From SCUN01 sp964343975 (GTDB taxonomy: Bacteria > Acidobacteriota > Vicinamibacteria > Vicinamibacterales > SCN-69-37), in the NCBI GenBank assembly GCA_964343975.1, contig CAYFLU010000029.1, positions 1 to 23,791 of the forward strand: a stretch of 23,791 nucleotides of DNA. The letters run 5' to 3'. Both the position numbers and the translations under genes were made by a program. This document shows positions 1 through 7,664 of this stretch, one piece after another. Under the pieces are notes generated by a model that saw only the letters and a list, made by a program, of their open reading frames with translations, was not told where the DNA came from and did no database searches. The first letter of the stretch is position 1. Each line of letters starts with the position of its first letter.

Positions 1-692
1 CCGACGGCGCGCCAGTAGGCCGCGCGCTTCTGACTGAACCACAGACCGCCAATGCCGAGCGCGATGCCGCCGTAGATGCCGTAGTAGCCGCACGCGAGTC
101 CTGACACTGCCACCGCCAGCCCCAACTGCACGCCGCGCCACCAGGACGGCACATCGAGGAGTCGGTGGAGCGCCAGAAAGTTCAGCGGGATGACGAATGC
201 CATCAACAGCTGAATGTGGGACGTGTGCGACAAGAGATACGGGCAGAACGTATACGCTGCGGCCGCCACGAGCCCGCCGAGCGGCGACCCCGTGAGCCGC
301 CGCACGAGCGCCCACATGCACATGAACGACAACCACAGGGCGATCGCGGCCGCGGAGTTGTGCGCCGCCATGGGATTGCGCGTGATGGCGTAGGCCGGCG
401 TCCCCAGCACCCCGGCCACGAGGTTCAGCTCGGAGTACGCGAGCGTGCCGGTATGTGGATAGAAGATGTTCGCGTCAAAAAGATGCGCCGGGTCCGTCAG
501 GAGCGCGTGTGACACCCAGGCGACGTTCCAGATGCTGAACCGGCCATCCCCGTTGTCGAAGCGCCCGGCGCTCGTGAGCTTCGGCACGAGCGGATTGGTC
601 AGCACGGTGACCAGCACGGCGCCGACCACCGTGGCCACGAGCAGCCACGCCCGGAAGCCCGGCTCACGACGCGGTCTCTGAGAGGTCGGCAC
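1..692 (-). CDS. Multi-pass membrane protein, GT-C glycosyltransferase-like (3' end outside window)
   Basis: Reading the reverse strand from a GTG at 692 gives about 230 codons without a stop to the window edge, so only the N-terminal part is present. Residues 14-36 form a first membrane segment. A loop with acidic residues (FDNGDG, 45-50) follows, with an aromatic-rich stretch (DANIFYPHTG, 73-82). Further hydrophobic spans lie near 88-104, 111-131, 138-155, 160-177 and 188-218. This order (one TM, an acidic loop, then many TMs) resembles GT-C-fold polyprenyl-phosphate-sugar transferases and related bacterial envelope proteins of unknown specificity. The start is uncertain: no good Shine-Dalgarno is seen and the first in-frame ATG is about 108 codons in. 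It is divergent from the polysaccharide deacetylase with 28 bases between starts, which supports a glycan-related role. Specific function is unknown. Confidence 0.72.
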   Translation of the reverse strand, partial: MPTSQRPRREPGFRAWLLVATVVGAVLVTVLTNPLVPKLTSAGRFDNGDGRFSIWNVAWVSHALLTDPAHLFDANIFYPHTGTLAYSELNLVAGVLGTPAYAITRNPMAAHNSAAAIALWLSFMCMWALVRRLTGSPLGGLVAAAAYTFCPYLLSHTSHIQLLMAFVIPLNFLALHRLLDVPSWWRGVQLGLAVAVSGLACGYYGIYGGIALGIGGLWFSQKRAAYWRAV

Positions 693-720
693 GACCCAAG
701 ATGATATTCTGACGACCCGC

Positions 721-1740
721 ATGCAGCACGTTCCAATTGGCGCGCCATTCGACGAACGCGGGGGACGCGCCCGCGGCGTGCTCGACCTCGTTGCGGGCCG
801 CTACCCCGGCTTCCTGTTCGGTCTGCCCGTCGGCCGCATCCTGCCGGTCTTTCACTTTCACGAAACCACGGAAGCCGCGCTCGAGCCGGCCTTTCGGCAT
901 CTGGCTGAGAACGGCTATCGCGCGGTCGTCTCCGAGGACGTCCGTCGCATCGTCCGCGACGGCCGGGTTCCAGAGCCTCGCACCGTCATGCTGGCGTTCG
1001 ACGATGCCTGGGCCAGCCTGTGGCTGGTCGTGGGGCCGCTGCTGAAGCGCTACGGCCTCCGGGCGGTGACCTACGCGATTCCCGCGCGCGTTCAGGACGC
1101 CGCCGAGGTGCGCGCGACGATCGACGTGGGCCCGGTGGATGCCGAGGCCGCCGATCGTGCGCCGAATCCGTTCGTGACGTGGCCCGAGCTGCGATCGCTG
1201 TCGGCATCCGGTCTCGTCGACGTGCAGTCGCACACGTGGTCGCATGCGATGGTGTTCTGTGATCGCACGGCGATCGGCCGCGTGGATGCGGCGTATGCCG
1301 CGGAGCCGTTCCTGAATCGTCCGCGCGTCAACGTCGACGATCCGCCCGTGTTTCTCGCGCCGGATGCCACCGGTGTGGCGCTCTATCCGCGCCGGTCGCG
1401 CATGTCGGACGCCCTGCGCTACTTTCCGGAGGCTGACCGCTTTGAGACGGCCGACGAACAGCGCGTGGCGATCGAGCACGAATTGGTCGCGGCTCGTGAC
1501 ACGCTATCCGCCCGTCTTGGGGCGCCGGCTGATCACATCTGCTTGCCGTGGGGCGTGGCTGGCGCGGTGACCGCGGACGCGATGCGCCGCGTCGGGATCC
1601 AGACGGCATTTGCCAATCGCCTGCCCGGCCGCTACGCCGTGGCGCCGGGCGATCCGCCGTACTTCCTGAAGCGCCTCAACAGCCGCCACATCTTCGCGCT
1701 GCCCGGCCGCGGTCGTCGCCCGTTCGTGACCTTCCCGTGA
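721..1740 (+). CDS. Polysaccharide deacetylase family protein (NodB/CE4-like)
   Basis: The 339-residue protein carries the three core motifs of the carbohydrate esterase 4 (NodB) fold: AFDDAWAS at 92-99 (metal and base aspartates D94/D95), SHTWSH at 170-175 (H171 and H175 as metal ligands) and CLPWG at 274-278. These enzymes remove N- or O-acetyl groups from polymers such as peptidoglycan, chitin-like or capsular glycans. No signal peptide is evident, so a cytoplasmic substrate or a lipid-linked precursor is possible. Two oddities: the usual glycine after FDD is replaced by AW, and about 100 residues separate motifs 2 and 3, longer than in compact members. The stop overlaps the start of the next glycosyltransferase by four bases (GTGA), implying coupled expression. 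Family assignment is confident; substrate is not. Confidence 0.85.
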   Translation: MQHVPIGAPFDERGGRARGVLDLVAGRYPGFLFGLPVGRILPVFHFHETTEAALEPAFRHLAENGYRAVVSEDVRRIVRDGRVPEPRTVMLAFDDAWASLWLVVGPLLKRYGLRAVTYAIPARVQDAAEVRATIDVGPVDAEAADRAPNPFVTWPELRSLSASGLVDVQSHTWSHAMVFCDRTAIGRVDAAYAAEPFLNRPRVNVDDPPVFLAPDATGVALYPRRSRMSDALRYFPEADRFETADEQRVAIEHELVAARDTLSARLGAPADHICLPWGVAGAVTADAMRRVGIQTAFANRLPGRYAVAPGDPPYFLKRLNSRHIFALPGRGRRPFVTFP

Positions 1741-2948
1741 CCGTGTCTCCTGCGCGCGTCGCCATCGTCTCCACCTACTACCCGCCCGTGCTGGGTGGCG
1801 CCGAGACGGCGTCGGCACAGCTGGCCGAATTCCTCGTCGGGCGCGGCCATCAGGTGCTCGTGCTCACGAAGCGCACGCGCGCGGACGTGCCGGTCAGCGA
1901 GATGCGCAATGGCGTGCACGTCGTTCGCGTGCCGCCCACGGGTGAACGCGCCGCCGAAGGCAAATGGCTGGCGCTCCCCGGTCTTTTCGCGGAACTGGTA
2001 CGCCGGCAGGCGGACTACGACATCGTGGTCTGCATCGACTACCGCGCGGTCGGCCTCGCGGCGCTGATCGCGCGCGGTGTCACGACGCGCCCCGTGATTT
2101 TTCAGGCGGCCACGGACGGTGTGATCTCCGTGGCTCGTGTGCACGACGCCGTTGTGGGACGGTTCCAAAAGTGGGTGGCGTCGGCCGCCGTGTGGCCGTT
2201 CCAGCGCCTCTACGATGGCGCCGACGCCTATCCGTGCATCTCGCGCGCGATCGAGGCTGAAACGGCCGCTGCCGGCGTGCCCCGCGACCGCATTTACTAC
2301 CTGCCGAATCCGGTCGATACGCGACTGTTCTCTGCCGTCACCGCTGATCAGAAAGCCGCGCTCCGCACGAGGCTGGGGATTCCGGCTGACGCGCGTGTGG
2401 CGGTCATCGCCGGCCGCCTCAGTCGAGAGAAGGGCCAGCTCGAGGCGATCATGGCGTGGAAGCACGTGACGGTGGCCGGGGCGCTGCTGGTGCTCGTGGG
2501 GCCCGACATGCCCGGGCATCCGTGGGACATCGGCCCGGCGGCGCGCGCGCTGGTGGCGAATGACGGACTGGGAGACCGCGTGCGCTTTGTCGGTGGTGTT
2601 TCGCCGACTGAGGTGCCCGACTGGTTCCGCGTTGCGGACGTCGCGCTGCAGCCGTCGCACTTCGAAGCGTTTGGCACCGCAGCAATTGAGGCGATGGCGG
2701 CCGGCTTGCCGGTGATTGCGTCGGACGTCGGCGGATTGCGCGACTTTGTCGAACCGGGCCTGAACGGTTTCCGGGTCGCGCCTCAGGACCCCACGGCCCT
2801 GGCGGACGCCATCAATCGCGTGCTTGGGGACGACGTGCTCCGCACGCGCCTGGCGGCCGGGGCTGTCGGCACCGCGCCCCGGTTCGACACCACGGTGATC
2901 CTGGGGGCGTTCGAGCAGTTGATCGAACGCGTGGCCGCGACGGCCTAG
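1737..2948 (+). CDS. Glycosyltransferase family 4 protein
   Basis: The 403-residue protein looks like a GT-B retaining glycosyltransferase. The N-terminal Rossmann domain opens with a Pro-Pro-x-x-Gly-Gly loop (16-21, IVSTYYPPVLGGAE region), the usual acceptor-side motif of GT4. The C-terminal donor domain has AGRLSREKG at 225-233 and the hallmark E-x7-E motif, EAFGTAAIE (E310 and E318), followed by GLPVIASDVGG. It probably moves a sugar from a nucleotide sugar onto a lipid-linked or polysaccharide acceptor on the cytoplasmic face of the membrane. The start chosen is a GTG at 1737 overlapping the deacetylase stop as GTGA; a GTG two codons later (1743) is equally plausible. Longer upstream readings run through the deacetylase gene and are not credible. 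The stop overlaps the convergent lipoprotein gene's stop at a shared CTAG. Confidence 0.9.
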   Translation: MTVSPARVAIVSTYYPPVLGGAETASAQLAEFLVGRGHQVLVLTKRTRADVPVSEMRNGVHVVRVPPTGERAAEGKWLALPGLFAELVRRQADYDIVVCIDYRAVGLAALIARGVTTRPVIFQAATDGVISVARVHDAVVGRFQKWVASAAVWPFQRLYDGADAYPCISRAIEAETAAAGVPRDRIYYLPNPVDTRLFSAVTADQKAALRTRLGIPADARVAVIAGRLSREKGQLEAIMAWKHVTVAGALLVLVGPDMPGHPWDIGPAARALVANDGLGDRVRFVGGVSPTEVPDWFRVADVALQPSHFEAFGTAAIEAMAAGLPVIASDVGGLRDFVEPGLNGFRVAPQDPTALADAINRVLGDDVLRTRLAAGAVGTAPRFDTTVILGAFEQLIERVAATA

Positions 2949-3955
2949 CGCAGGCTGCTCAGCGCGGTCGCCTTCTCGAAGCTCGACTTGATCGCATCGA
3001 AGAAGGTCTGCGCCATCACTTGGTACCCGGCCGGCAACGGATGCAGGCCGTCATCGCCGTTGATCAGGCCGGTGACGTTGCCGATCATTGCGGCATACAG
3101 ATCCACCAGGACCGCGCTCTTGGCCGCGGCAACCGTCTTGATCTTCGCGTTCAACGTCGGCACCCGCGCATAGTTCGCCGAACGAAGCTTGCCGGGGATC
3201 TGCGGGGGCAACGTGGCGAGGTAGACCTTCTTGACGTTGGCGCCGTAGGCCTCATCGACCATGTTGCCCAGCACTTCGGCAATCTGGTCGTCGGTGATGC
3301 CCGGCGAGTTGAAGTCGTTTACGCCCTCGAGGATCAGCAAGGCGTCCGGCTTGTTGATCGTGAGGGACGATCCGTAGCGCAGGCGGGTTTCTTCGCTCCG
3401 GTAGCCGTCGGGATTCATGATGATCTCGCCGGACTGGCCGTCGTTGGTCACCGTAGGCAGCTGCGACGTGTAGCGCGCCAGCAACAGCGACTGCAGATAG
3501 GCCGGGTAGGCCCGCGTCGCGTCGACCACCGTCCGCTGGAACGCGTTCAGGACTTCCCCGGCGGTCATGCTGTCACCAAAGGCGAGGAACTTCGTCGCGG
3601 TCAGGACGGGAATCGCGTTCACCGTGACGGTGAAGGTGCAGCTCGCCGTCTTGGCGGCCGCGTCGGTTGCCGTGCAAGTGACGGTGTTGGTGCCGCGGTT
3701 GAAGCTGCTGCCGGAGGCCGGCGTGCATGCGGTCGACACCGGCTGTGTGCCGCCGGTGGCTGCCGGCGTCGCATACGACACCGCCAAGCTGGAGGCGGCC
3801 GTCGAGGTCGTGACATTGGCGGGGCACGACACGGCGAGGGCCAGTGTGGTGGTGCCCGTCCCCGTGCTCGTACTGGGACTCGTCGTCGAGCTGCCGCAGG
3901 CCGAGAGGCCGAGCGTCAGTCCTGCAATGCCGAGGATGAGTTGCCGCGTGCGCAT
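2945..3955 (-). CDS. SGNH/GDSL-type hydrolase lipoprotein with HYR-like domain
   Basis: The 336-residue protein starts with a lipoprotein signal, MRTRQLILGIAGLTLGLSAC, with the lipobox Cys at 20, followed by a Ser/Thr/Gly-rich linker (21-37). Residues 40-112 resemble a hyalin-repeat (HYR) Ig-like domain, with cysteines at 44, 77, 94 and 106. The catalytic SGNH hydrolase domain follows: block I AFGDSMTAGE (Ser129), block III GVND (211-214, Asn213) and block V DGLHP (Asp302, His305 as the catalytic dyad). Such enzymes hydrolyse ester or acetyl groups on lipids or glycans. The lipid anchor places it in the envelope, where an acetyl-glycan substrate would fit the neighbouring glycan genes, though this is inference. 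The start at 3955 was chosen because it gives a proper lipoprotein signal; the upstream ATG at 4039 lies in the preceding terminator. Confidence 0.87.
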   Translation of the reverse strand: MRTRQLILGIAGLTLGLSACGSSTTSPSTSTGTGTTTLALAVSCPANVTTSTAASSLAVSYATPAATGGTQPVSTACTPASGSSFNRGTNTVTCTATDAAAKTASCTFTVTVNAIPVLTATKFLAFGDSMTAGEVLNAFQRTVVDATRAYPAYLQSLLLARYTSQLPTVTNDGQSGEIIMNPDGYRSEETRLRYGSSLTINKPDALLILEGVNDFNSPGITDDQIAEVLGNMVDEAYGANVKKVYLATLPPQIPGKLRSANYARVPTLNAKIKTVAAAKSAVLVDLYAAMIGNVTGLINGDDGLHPLPAGYQVMAQTFFDAIKSSFEKATALSSLR

Positions 3956-3997
3956 GATTAGCTTGTAAGAATAGCGAAATCGCCCACGCATTAAATT

Positions 3998-4039
3998 AAG
4001 AAAAATAAATGCCCGGCGCACACAAGGCGCGCCGGGCAT
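3998..4039 (-). terminator. Rho-independent terminator of the beta-barrel/lipoprotein unit
   Basis: Read on the minus strand, an 11-bp perfect stem (4029-4039 with 4009-4019, arms ATGCCCGGCGC and its complement) encloses a 9-base loop. It is followed directly by a T-rich run, TTATTTTTC. It sits about 20 bases after the lipoprotein stop at 4059 and before the SGNH hydrolase gene. It therefore ends the upstream unit and makes the hydrolase a separate transcript. It is the clearest intrinsic terminator in the window. Confidence 0.88.
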
Positions 4040-4058
4040 CGAACTCCCCCGGAGGAAC

Positions 4059-5237
4059 CTACCAGGGAATCAGGACCACGTTCGAGCGGTGATCCAGCGT
4101 CTTCATGTCGGGCCACACGCGAGCCGGCGTGCTGACGCCGATGCCGAAGATCAGGCCGTCATACGGCCGGAACGTCGAGAACGGATAGGCGCCCAGGAAT
4201 CCTTCGATGAAGAACAGGTCATCGACTTCGCCCTTGCAGTCCTGTCCCGGGCGGTACCAGTGGCCGGCACCCGCGTACCAGGTCCCGTCGATCTGCAGGA
4301 AATTCCAGATGTTGCCCTCGACCTGGACCGACGGATCACCGAAGAAGCCCGTGGTCGGCCATGCCTCACCCTCGGTCGTGATGCACTCGCGGTCGCCTTC
4401 ATGGTACGCATCCGTCACCGTGTTCGTCTGCGGCCATGACGGATAGCTCTGCGCGCCGAGCGTGATCACGATCTTCGTCAGATCGATCCCCTTCTTCTGG
4501 ACCCAGTTGAGCGAGTCGCTGAACGAACTGGCCTCGCCCGTGCCGTCGTCGGCGGCGCGCACACGCCAGTAATACGTCGTTTCCGACAGCGTGATCGTCG
4601 GCGTCCAGGACGTCGTGCCCCCGACACCCGCCGTGCCGCCCGTGCCCTCAACCACCGTCGCCTGCTGCGCAATCGAGCTGAACGATGCGGACGTCGACAA
4701 CTGGAACGTGTAGCGCATGGTGGTCACCGGCCCCACGCGGGTCGCGTTCTTTGTCGTCAGCGTCGGCACGGCGTAGAAGGTCTGTCCGCTGGTCGGGCCG
4801 GACAGCACCGGCTTGTCGACGACCACGCGCGGGCCGATCGAGAACGAACGCACCGACGAGTACTCACCGGCGGTGCCGGCCACCGTGGCGCGCGAACGCC
4901 AGTAGTAGGTGGTGGCGCCGTCGAGCGTCGACAGCGTGACGCTCGTCGTGCCACTCGCGTTTTCCGTGATCGAGTCTTTCGTGAAGACCTTCTTCGTGAA
5001 GGCAGAATCCGACGCGACCTCGACGGAATACGTCGCGGTGCCGGCCGAAACGAGCGTGGCATTCGCGAACGAAATCGTGATCGGCTGCTGCGCGTAGGTA
5101 TAGGTGGAGCCGGAATTCGGCGCTGAGGGAGCGGACGTGATGAAGGTCACGCTCGGCCCGGTCGCCTTCGACTCGCAGGCGGCCGCGAGTACGGCCAGCG
5201 CGAGTGCGGGAGCAAAGGTGCGGAGATGTGCGGTCAT
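4059..5237 (-). CDS. Secreted lipoprotein with two fibronectin III-like repeats and an unknown C-terminal domain
   Basis: The 392-residue protein begins with a lipoprotein signal ending LAVLAAAC (Cys21). Two Ig/fibronectin III-like repeats follow, at about 30-135 and 140-245, each ending in a strand of the form TTYYWRSRA or TTYYWRVRAAD (109-117 and 220-230). The C-terminal 140 residues are rich in Trp, Tyr, Gly and Asp and contain two cysteines (285 and 334) that could form a disulfide; I do not recognise this domain. The protein is probably anchored in the envelope and exposed to the periplasm or cell surface. It lies 16 bases downstream of a beta-barrel gene with a GAGG site 10 bases before the ATG, so the two are likely co-transcribed and end at the terminator just after it. 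Function is unknown; binding or adhesion is only a guess from the repeats. Confidence 0.83.
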   Translation of the reverse strand: MTAHLRTFAPALALAVLAAACESKATGPSVTFITSAPSAPNSGSTYTYAQQPITISFANATLVSAGTATYSVEVASDSAFTKKVFTKDSITENASGTTSVTLSTLDGATTYYWRSRATVAGTAGEYSSVRSFSIGPRVVVDKPVLSGPTSGQTFYAVPTLTTKNATRVGPVTTMRYTFQLSTSASFSSIAQQATVVEGTGGTAGVGGTTSWTPTITLSETTYYWRVRAADDGTGEASSFSDSLNWVQKKGIDLTKIVITLGAQSYPSWPQTNTVTDAYHEGDRECITTEGEAWPTTGFFGDPSVQVEGNIWNFLQIDGTWYAGAGHWYRPGQDCKGEVDDLFFIEGFLGAYPFSTFRPYDGLIFGIGVSTPARVWPDMKTLDHRSNVVLIPW

Positions 5238-5253
5238 GACGTAAGGTCCTCGA

Positions 5254-5931
5254 CTAGAAGCGGAGCCCGAGGCCGATGTGCGCTCGGGTGAGATTGGTCG
5301 ACTGAGACGCCGTCTGAAGGCTCAGGAGGCGCAGGCTTGCGTCAACGTAGACGTAGCCCTTCGTGTACCAGAACCCGAAGCCGCCGCCGTAGGCCGGCAC
5401 GGCTTCCGTGCTCACGAGGTCACTGCCGAGCGTGATGCCGTAGGTGGCCAGCGAGTCGGTCACGTCCGTGCCATTCACGAAGTAACGGGGCTTGTACTCG
5501 ATGCTGGCCTTGCCGCCTTCCGCCAGAACGTAGGCGTGAAAGTCGTTGGTCACGTCGAACACATAACGGAGCCCGCCGAGGCCGAACTTGACGGGCGCCG
5601 TGATCGACGCGGTGGCGGTCTTGCCCGAGGCCTTCGTGAGAATCGGCACGAGGGTGTTCGTCAGGTCCACACGGCGGCGCGGCACGCCATCCTTGTCGTA
5701 GCCCCCCTCAACGAAGACGTCGAGGTTGTGGAACACGCGGACGCCCAGCTCTCCACCGGCGATTGACGCGGTGTTCTGCACCGCACCCACGCCCAGAAAG
5801 CCTCCCGCGTACACCAGATTAACGGACGGCGCGTTCGCGCTCGGAGCCGAGGCCCCTGTCGTTTGCGCCAGGGCCGGAGCTGCCATGAGTGTCATGGCGG
5901 TCAGGCCGATTGCGTACATCACTCGCTTCAT
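5254..5931 (-). CDS. Small outer-membrane beta-barrel protein
   Basis: The 225-residue protein has a Sec signal peptide (about residues 1-22, a hydrophobic core ending PALAQ). Alternating hydrophobic and polar stretches of 9-11 residues follow, typical of transmembrane beta-strands, and the C-terminus is GLGLRF with terminal phenylalanine, the usual BAM recognition signature. The size fits an 8- to 10-strand OmpA- or OmpW-like barrel. A strong Shine-Dalgarno (GGGAGGGAATG, spacing about 6) supports the ATG at 5931. It is the first gene of a two-gene unit with the fibronectin III-like lipoprotein, so the two products may work together at the outer membrane. No specific ligand or function can be read from the sequence. 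Confidence 0.82.
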   Translation of the reverse strand: MKRVMYAIGLTAMTLMAAPALAQTTGASAPSANAPSVNLVYAGGFLGVGAVQNTASIAGGELGVRVFHNLDVFVEGGYDKDGVPRRRVDLTNTLVPILTKASGKTATASITAPVKFGLGGLRYVFDVTNDFHAYVLAEGGKASIEYKPRYFVNGTDVTDSLATYGITLGSDLVSTEAVPAYGGGFGFWYTKGYVYVDASLRLLSLQTASQSTNLTRAHIGLGLRF

Positions 5932-5977
5932 TCATTCCCTCCCCGGGGAAATCCGGCGGTCCAGTTGATGGGCCCGC

Positions 5978-6943
5978 TTAGTCGTTTAGTGTATCGGACT
6001 CAAGCGTCTGCCGTATTACATAGACCGGCTTGCTCTGCGATTCGTGATAGGTCCGGACCTGCATTTCTGCCAAAAGTCCGAAGGTGACGAACTGCAAGCC
6101 AGTGATGATCAGCAAGACACCAAGTAGCAAGACGGGCTTGGACGAGAGTGAGAAGTAACCGAACACACGTCCGTATGTGAGCCAGCCGCAAATCGCGAGG
6201 CCACTGCCCCCAGTGATCAGCCCAAGCAGGCCAAACACGTGAAGAGGGCGCGTCGAATAACTCAGCAGGAACTTGACCGTCATCAAGTCGAGCATGACGC
6301 GAACGGTCCGGGAGATGCCGTACTTCGTCTTCCCGTGAATGCGCGCCCGATGGTTCACCACCTGCTCTTCGATCTTCACGCCCATCTCGGACGCAAGTGC
6401 CGGCAGGAATCGGTGCATTTCGCCGTAAAGACGCAGCGGCTTGACGACCTCTGCGCGGAACACCTTCAGTGAGCAGCCGTAGTCGTGGAGGCGCACGCCT
6501 GTGGCCCACGAGATCAGTCGATTGGCGATCACCGACGGCAGACGGCGATTGATGAACGTGTCTTTGCGGTCCTTGCGCCAGCCGCACACGATGTCGAGGC
6601 CGCGCGACTCGAGCCGTTCGACCATCGCCGGGATGTCGCGCGGGTCGTTCTGCAGGTCGCCGTCCGAGGTGACGATGATCGCGCCCCGCGCGTGCGCAAA
6701 GCCTGCAGCGAAGGCGGCCGTCTGGCCGAAGTTGCGGCGGAACTGGATGACACGAACCCGTGGATCCTGCGCGTGCAGTGCCTTCAGCAATTCAAACGAG
6801 TTGTCCGTGCTGCCGTCGTCGACGACGATGAGTTCCCATGAACGCCCCCAGCCATCGAGGGTCGTGGAGACCTCGCGGTACATGGCCTCGACGTTCAGGG
6901 CCTCGTTGTGGATCGGGACGACGACGGAGATCGACGGTTTCAC
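5978..6943 (-). CDS. Glycosyltransferase family 2, polyprenyl-phosphate sugar transferase type (ArnC/DPM1-like)
   Basis: The 321-residue protein has an N-terminal GT-A domain with SISVVVPIHNE (4-14), VDDGSTDNS (41-49) and the metal-binding SDGDLQNDP (93-101). Further on is GEMHRFLP (174-181), a motif typical of enzymes that load a sugar onto undecaprenyl or dolichyl phosphate. Two C-terminal membrane segments (about 233-256 and 268-292) match the ArnC/GtrB arrangement. The likely reaction is transfer of a sugar from a nucleotide sugar to polyprenyl phosphate on the cytoplasmic face, for later use by a GT-C enzyme. The start is a GTG at 6943 overlapping the upstream stop as GTGA; longer readings extend into the DedA-like gene and have no homology to GT2. 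Sugar specificity cannot be read. Confidence 0.9.
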   Translation of the reverse strand: MKPSISVVVPIHNEALNVEAMYREVSTTLDGWGRSWELIVVDDGSTDNSFELLKALHAQDPRVRVIQFRRNFGQTAAFAAGFAHARGAIIVTSDGDLQNDPRDIPAMVERLESRGLDIVCGWRKDRKDTFINRRLPSVIANRLISWATGVRLHDYGCSLKVFRAEVVKPLRLYGEMHRFLPALASEMGVKIEEQVVNHRARIHGKTKYGISRTVRVMLDLMTVKFLLSYSTRPLHVFGLLGLITGGSGLAICGWLTYGRVFGYFSLSSKPVLLLGVLLIITGLQFVTFGLLAEMQVRTYHESQSKPVYVIRQTLESDTLND

Positions 6944-7563
6944 AGAACTGGAGAGGTATTGTAACCGCCCCGGAGCCGCTTCCAGACGAGGAAGGCCACG
7001 AGGCCCGCCACGAGGGCCACGCCGGCACCGAGGGCGAACCGGCCCAGGTGGTGGTTCATGTAGTCCACGGCCTGCGCGCCGTACTGTCGCGCCAACCACG
7101 CTTCACCGATGTAGCGGAACCCGCGGGCCGCAATGACCACTGTCGAGAAGACTGGCAGGGTCACGCCGCTCGCCCCCGCCAGGACAACGAACGGTTTGAA
7201 GGGGACCGGTGGAGGCGCCAGGCTGCCGACCACAATGGTCGTCAGGCCGAATCGCTTGAAGAGCGCAAACAACCGCGCCTTGGTCTCGGGGCGAATCCAG
7301 CGATTGAGCACGGCTTCCCCGCCGCGCCGCGCGACGAGATAGAGGGCCACGCACCCGAGCCACGAGCCGAAGGTGGCCATGGCGCCGTAGTAGAACCACA
7401 TGTGCGGCTGATTGACTGTCAGCATGACAATCACCGCGTCGGTGACTTCCGGGAACGTCAGGAAAGATGAGTCGAGCAGGGCGATCAACGCCACGCCCGG
7501 CGCCCCGAGCGCTTCGGCGATCGGCACAAAGGCGGAAGCCAACTTGTGCAGCACGCTCGTCAT
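6940..7563 (-). CDS. VTT/DedA-like (SNARE-associated) inner membrane protein, YqaA type
   Basis: The 207-residue protein has about five hydrophobic segments. Its central region resembles the VTT (SNARE-associated, DedA) domain: a charged re-entrant stretch FPEVTDAVIVML (37-48), GSWLGCVALYLVARRGG (66-82) and a proline-rich LAPPPVPFKPF (114-124). Members of the DedA superfamily are thought to flip or transport lipids, including undecaprenyl phosphate, across the inner membrane. That role would fit the coupled downstream GT2, which probably uses polyprenyl phosphate; this link is inference. The ATG at 7563 lies about 60 bases downstream of a TATAAT box. The short form resembles the YqaA subgroup more than long DedA proteins. 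Confidence 0.82.
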   Translation of the reverse strand: MTSVLHKLASAFVPIAEALGAPGVALIALLDSSFLTFPEVTDAVIVMLTVNQPHMWFYYGAMATFGSWLGCVALYLVARRGGEAVLNRWIRPETKARLFALFKRFGLTTIVVGSLAPPPVPFKPFVVLAGASGVTLPVFSTVVIAARGFRYIGEAWLARQYGAQAVDYMNHHLGRFALGAGVALVAGLVAFLVWKRLRGGYNTSPVL

Positions 7564-7625
7564 GCGATGCGTGAGCGATCCGACGGACGGTCAGGCGGGA
7601 AGGATGGCCAGGGGCCCACGCTGCA

Positions 7626-7631
7626 ATTATA
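7626..7631 (-). promoter_or_regulatory. Candidate -10 box (TATAAT) for the DedA-like/GT2 unit
   Basis: On the minus strand a perfect TATAAT stands in an otherwise GC-rich gap, 62 bases before the DedA-like start. No good -35 hexamer is visible 16-18 bases upstream, where the bases belong to a GC-rich hairpin. A transcript would begin near 7619. The call rests on the -10 alone. Confidence 0.4.
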
Positions 7632-7658
7632 GCGGCCGACTGCGGGGCAGCCGGCCGC
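7632..7658 (-). terminator. GC-rich hairpin after the second beta-barrel gene, possible terminator
   Basis: Arms of 11 bases (7632-7642 and 7648-7658, one mismatch) flank a 5-base loop, seven bases after the stop of the beta-barrel gene at 7665. There is no T-run behind it, only TATAATTG, so it may be a weak or factor-dependent terminator, or may only protect the transcript's 3' end. It directly abuts the TATAAT box of the next unit. Confidence 0.4.
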
Positions 7659-7664
7659 GTGGGG

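Noticed and set aside
1632..2660. 342-codon minus-strand ORF opposite the GT4 gene
   Set aside because: Arg/His-rich shadow with no motifs, while the plus strand encodes a full GT4 protein.
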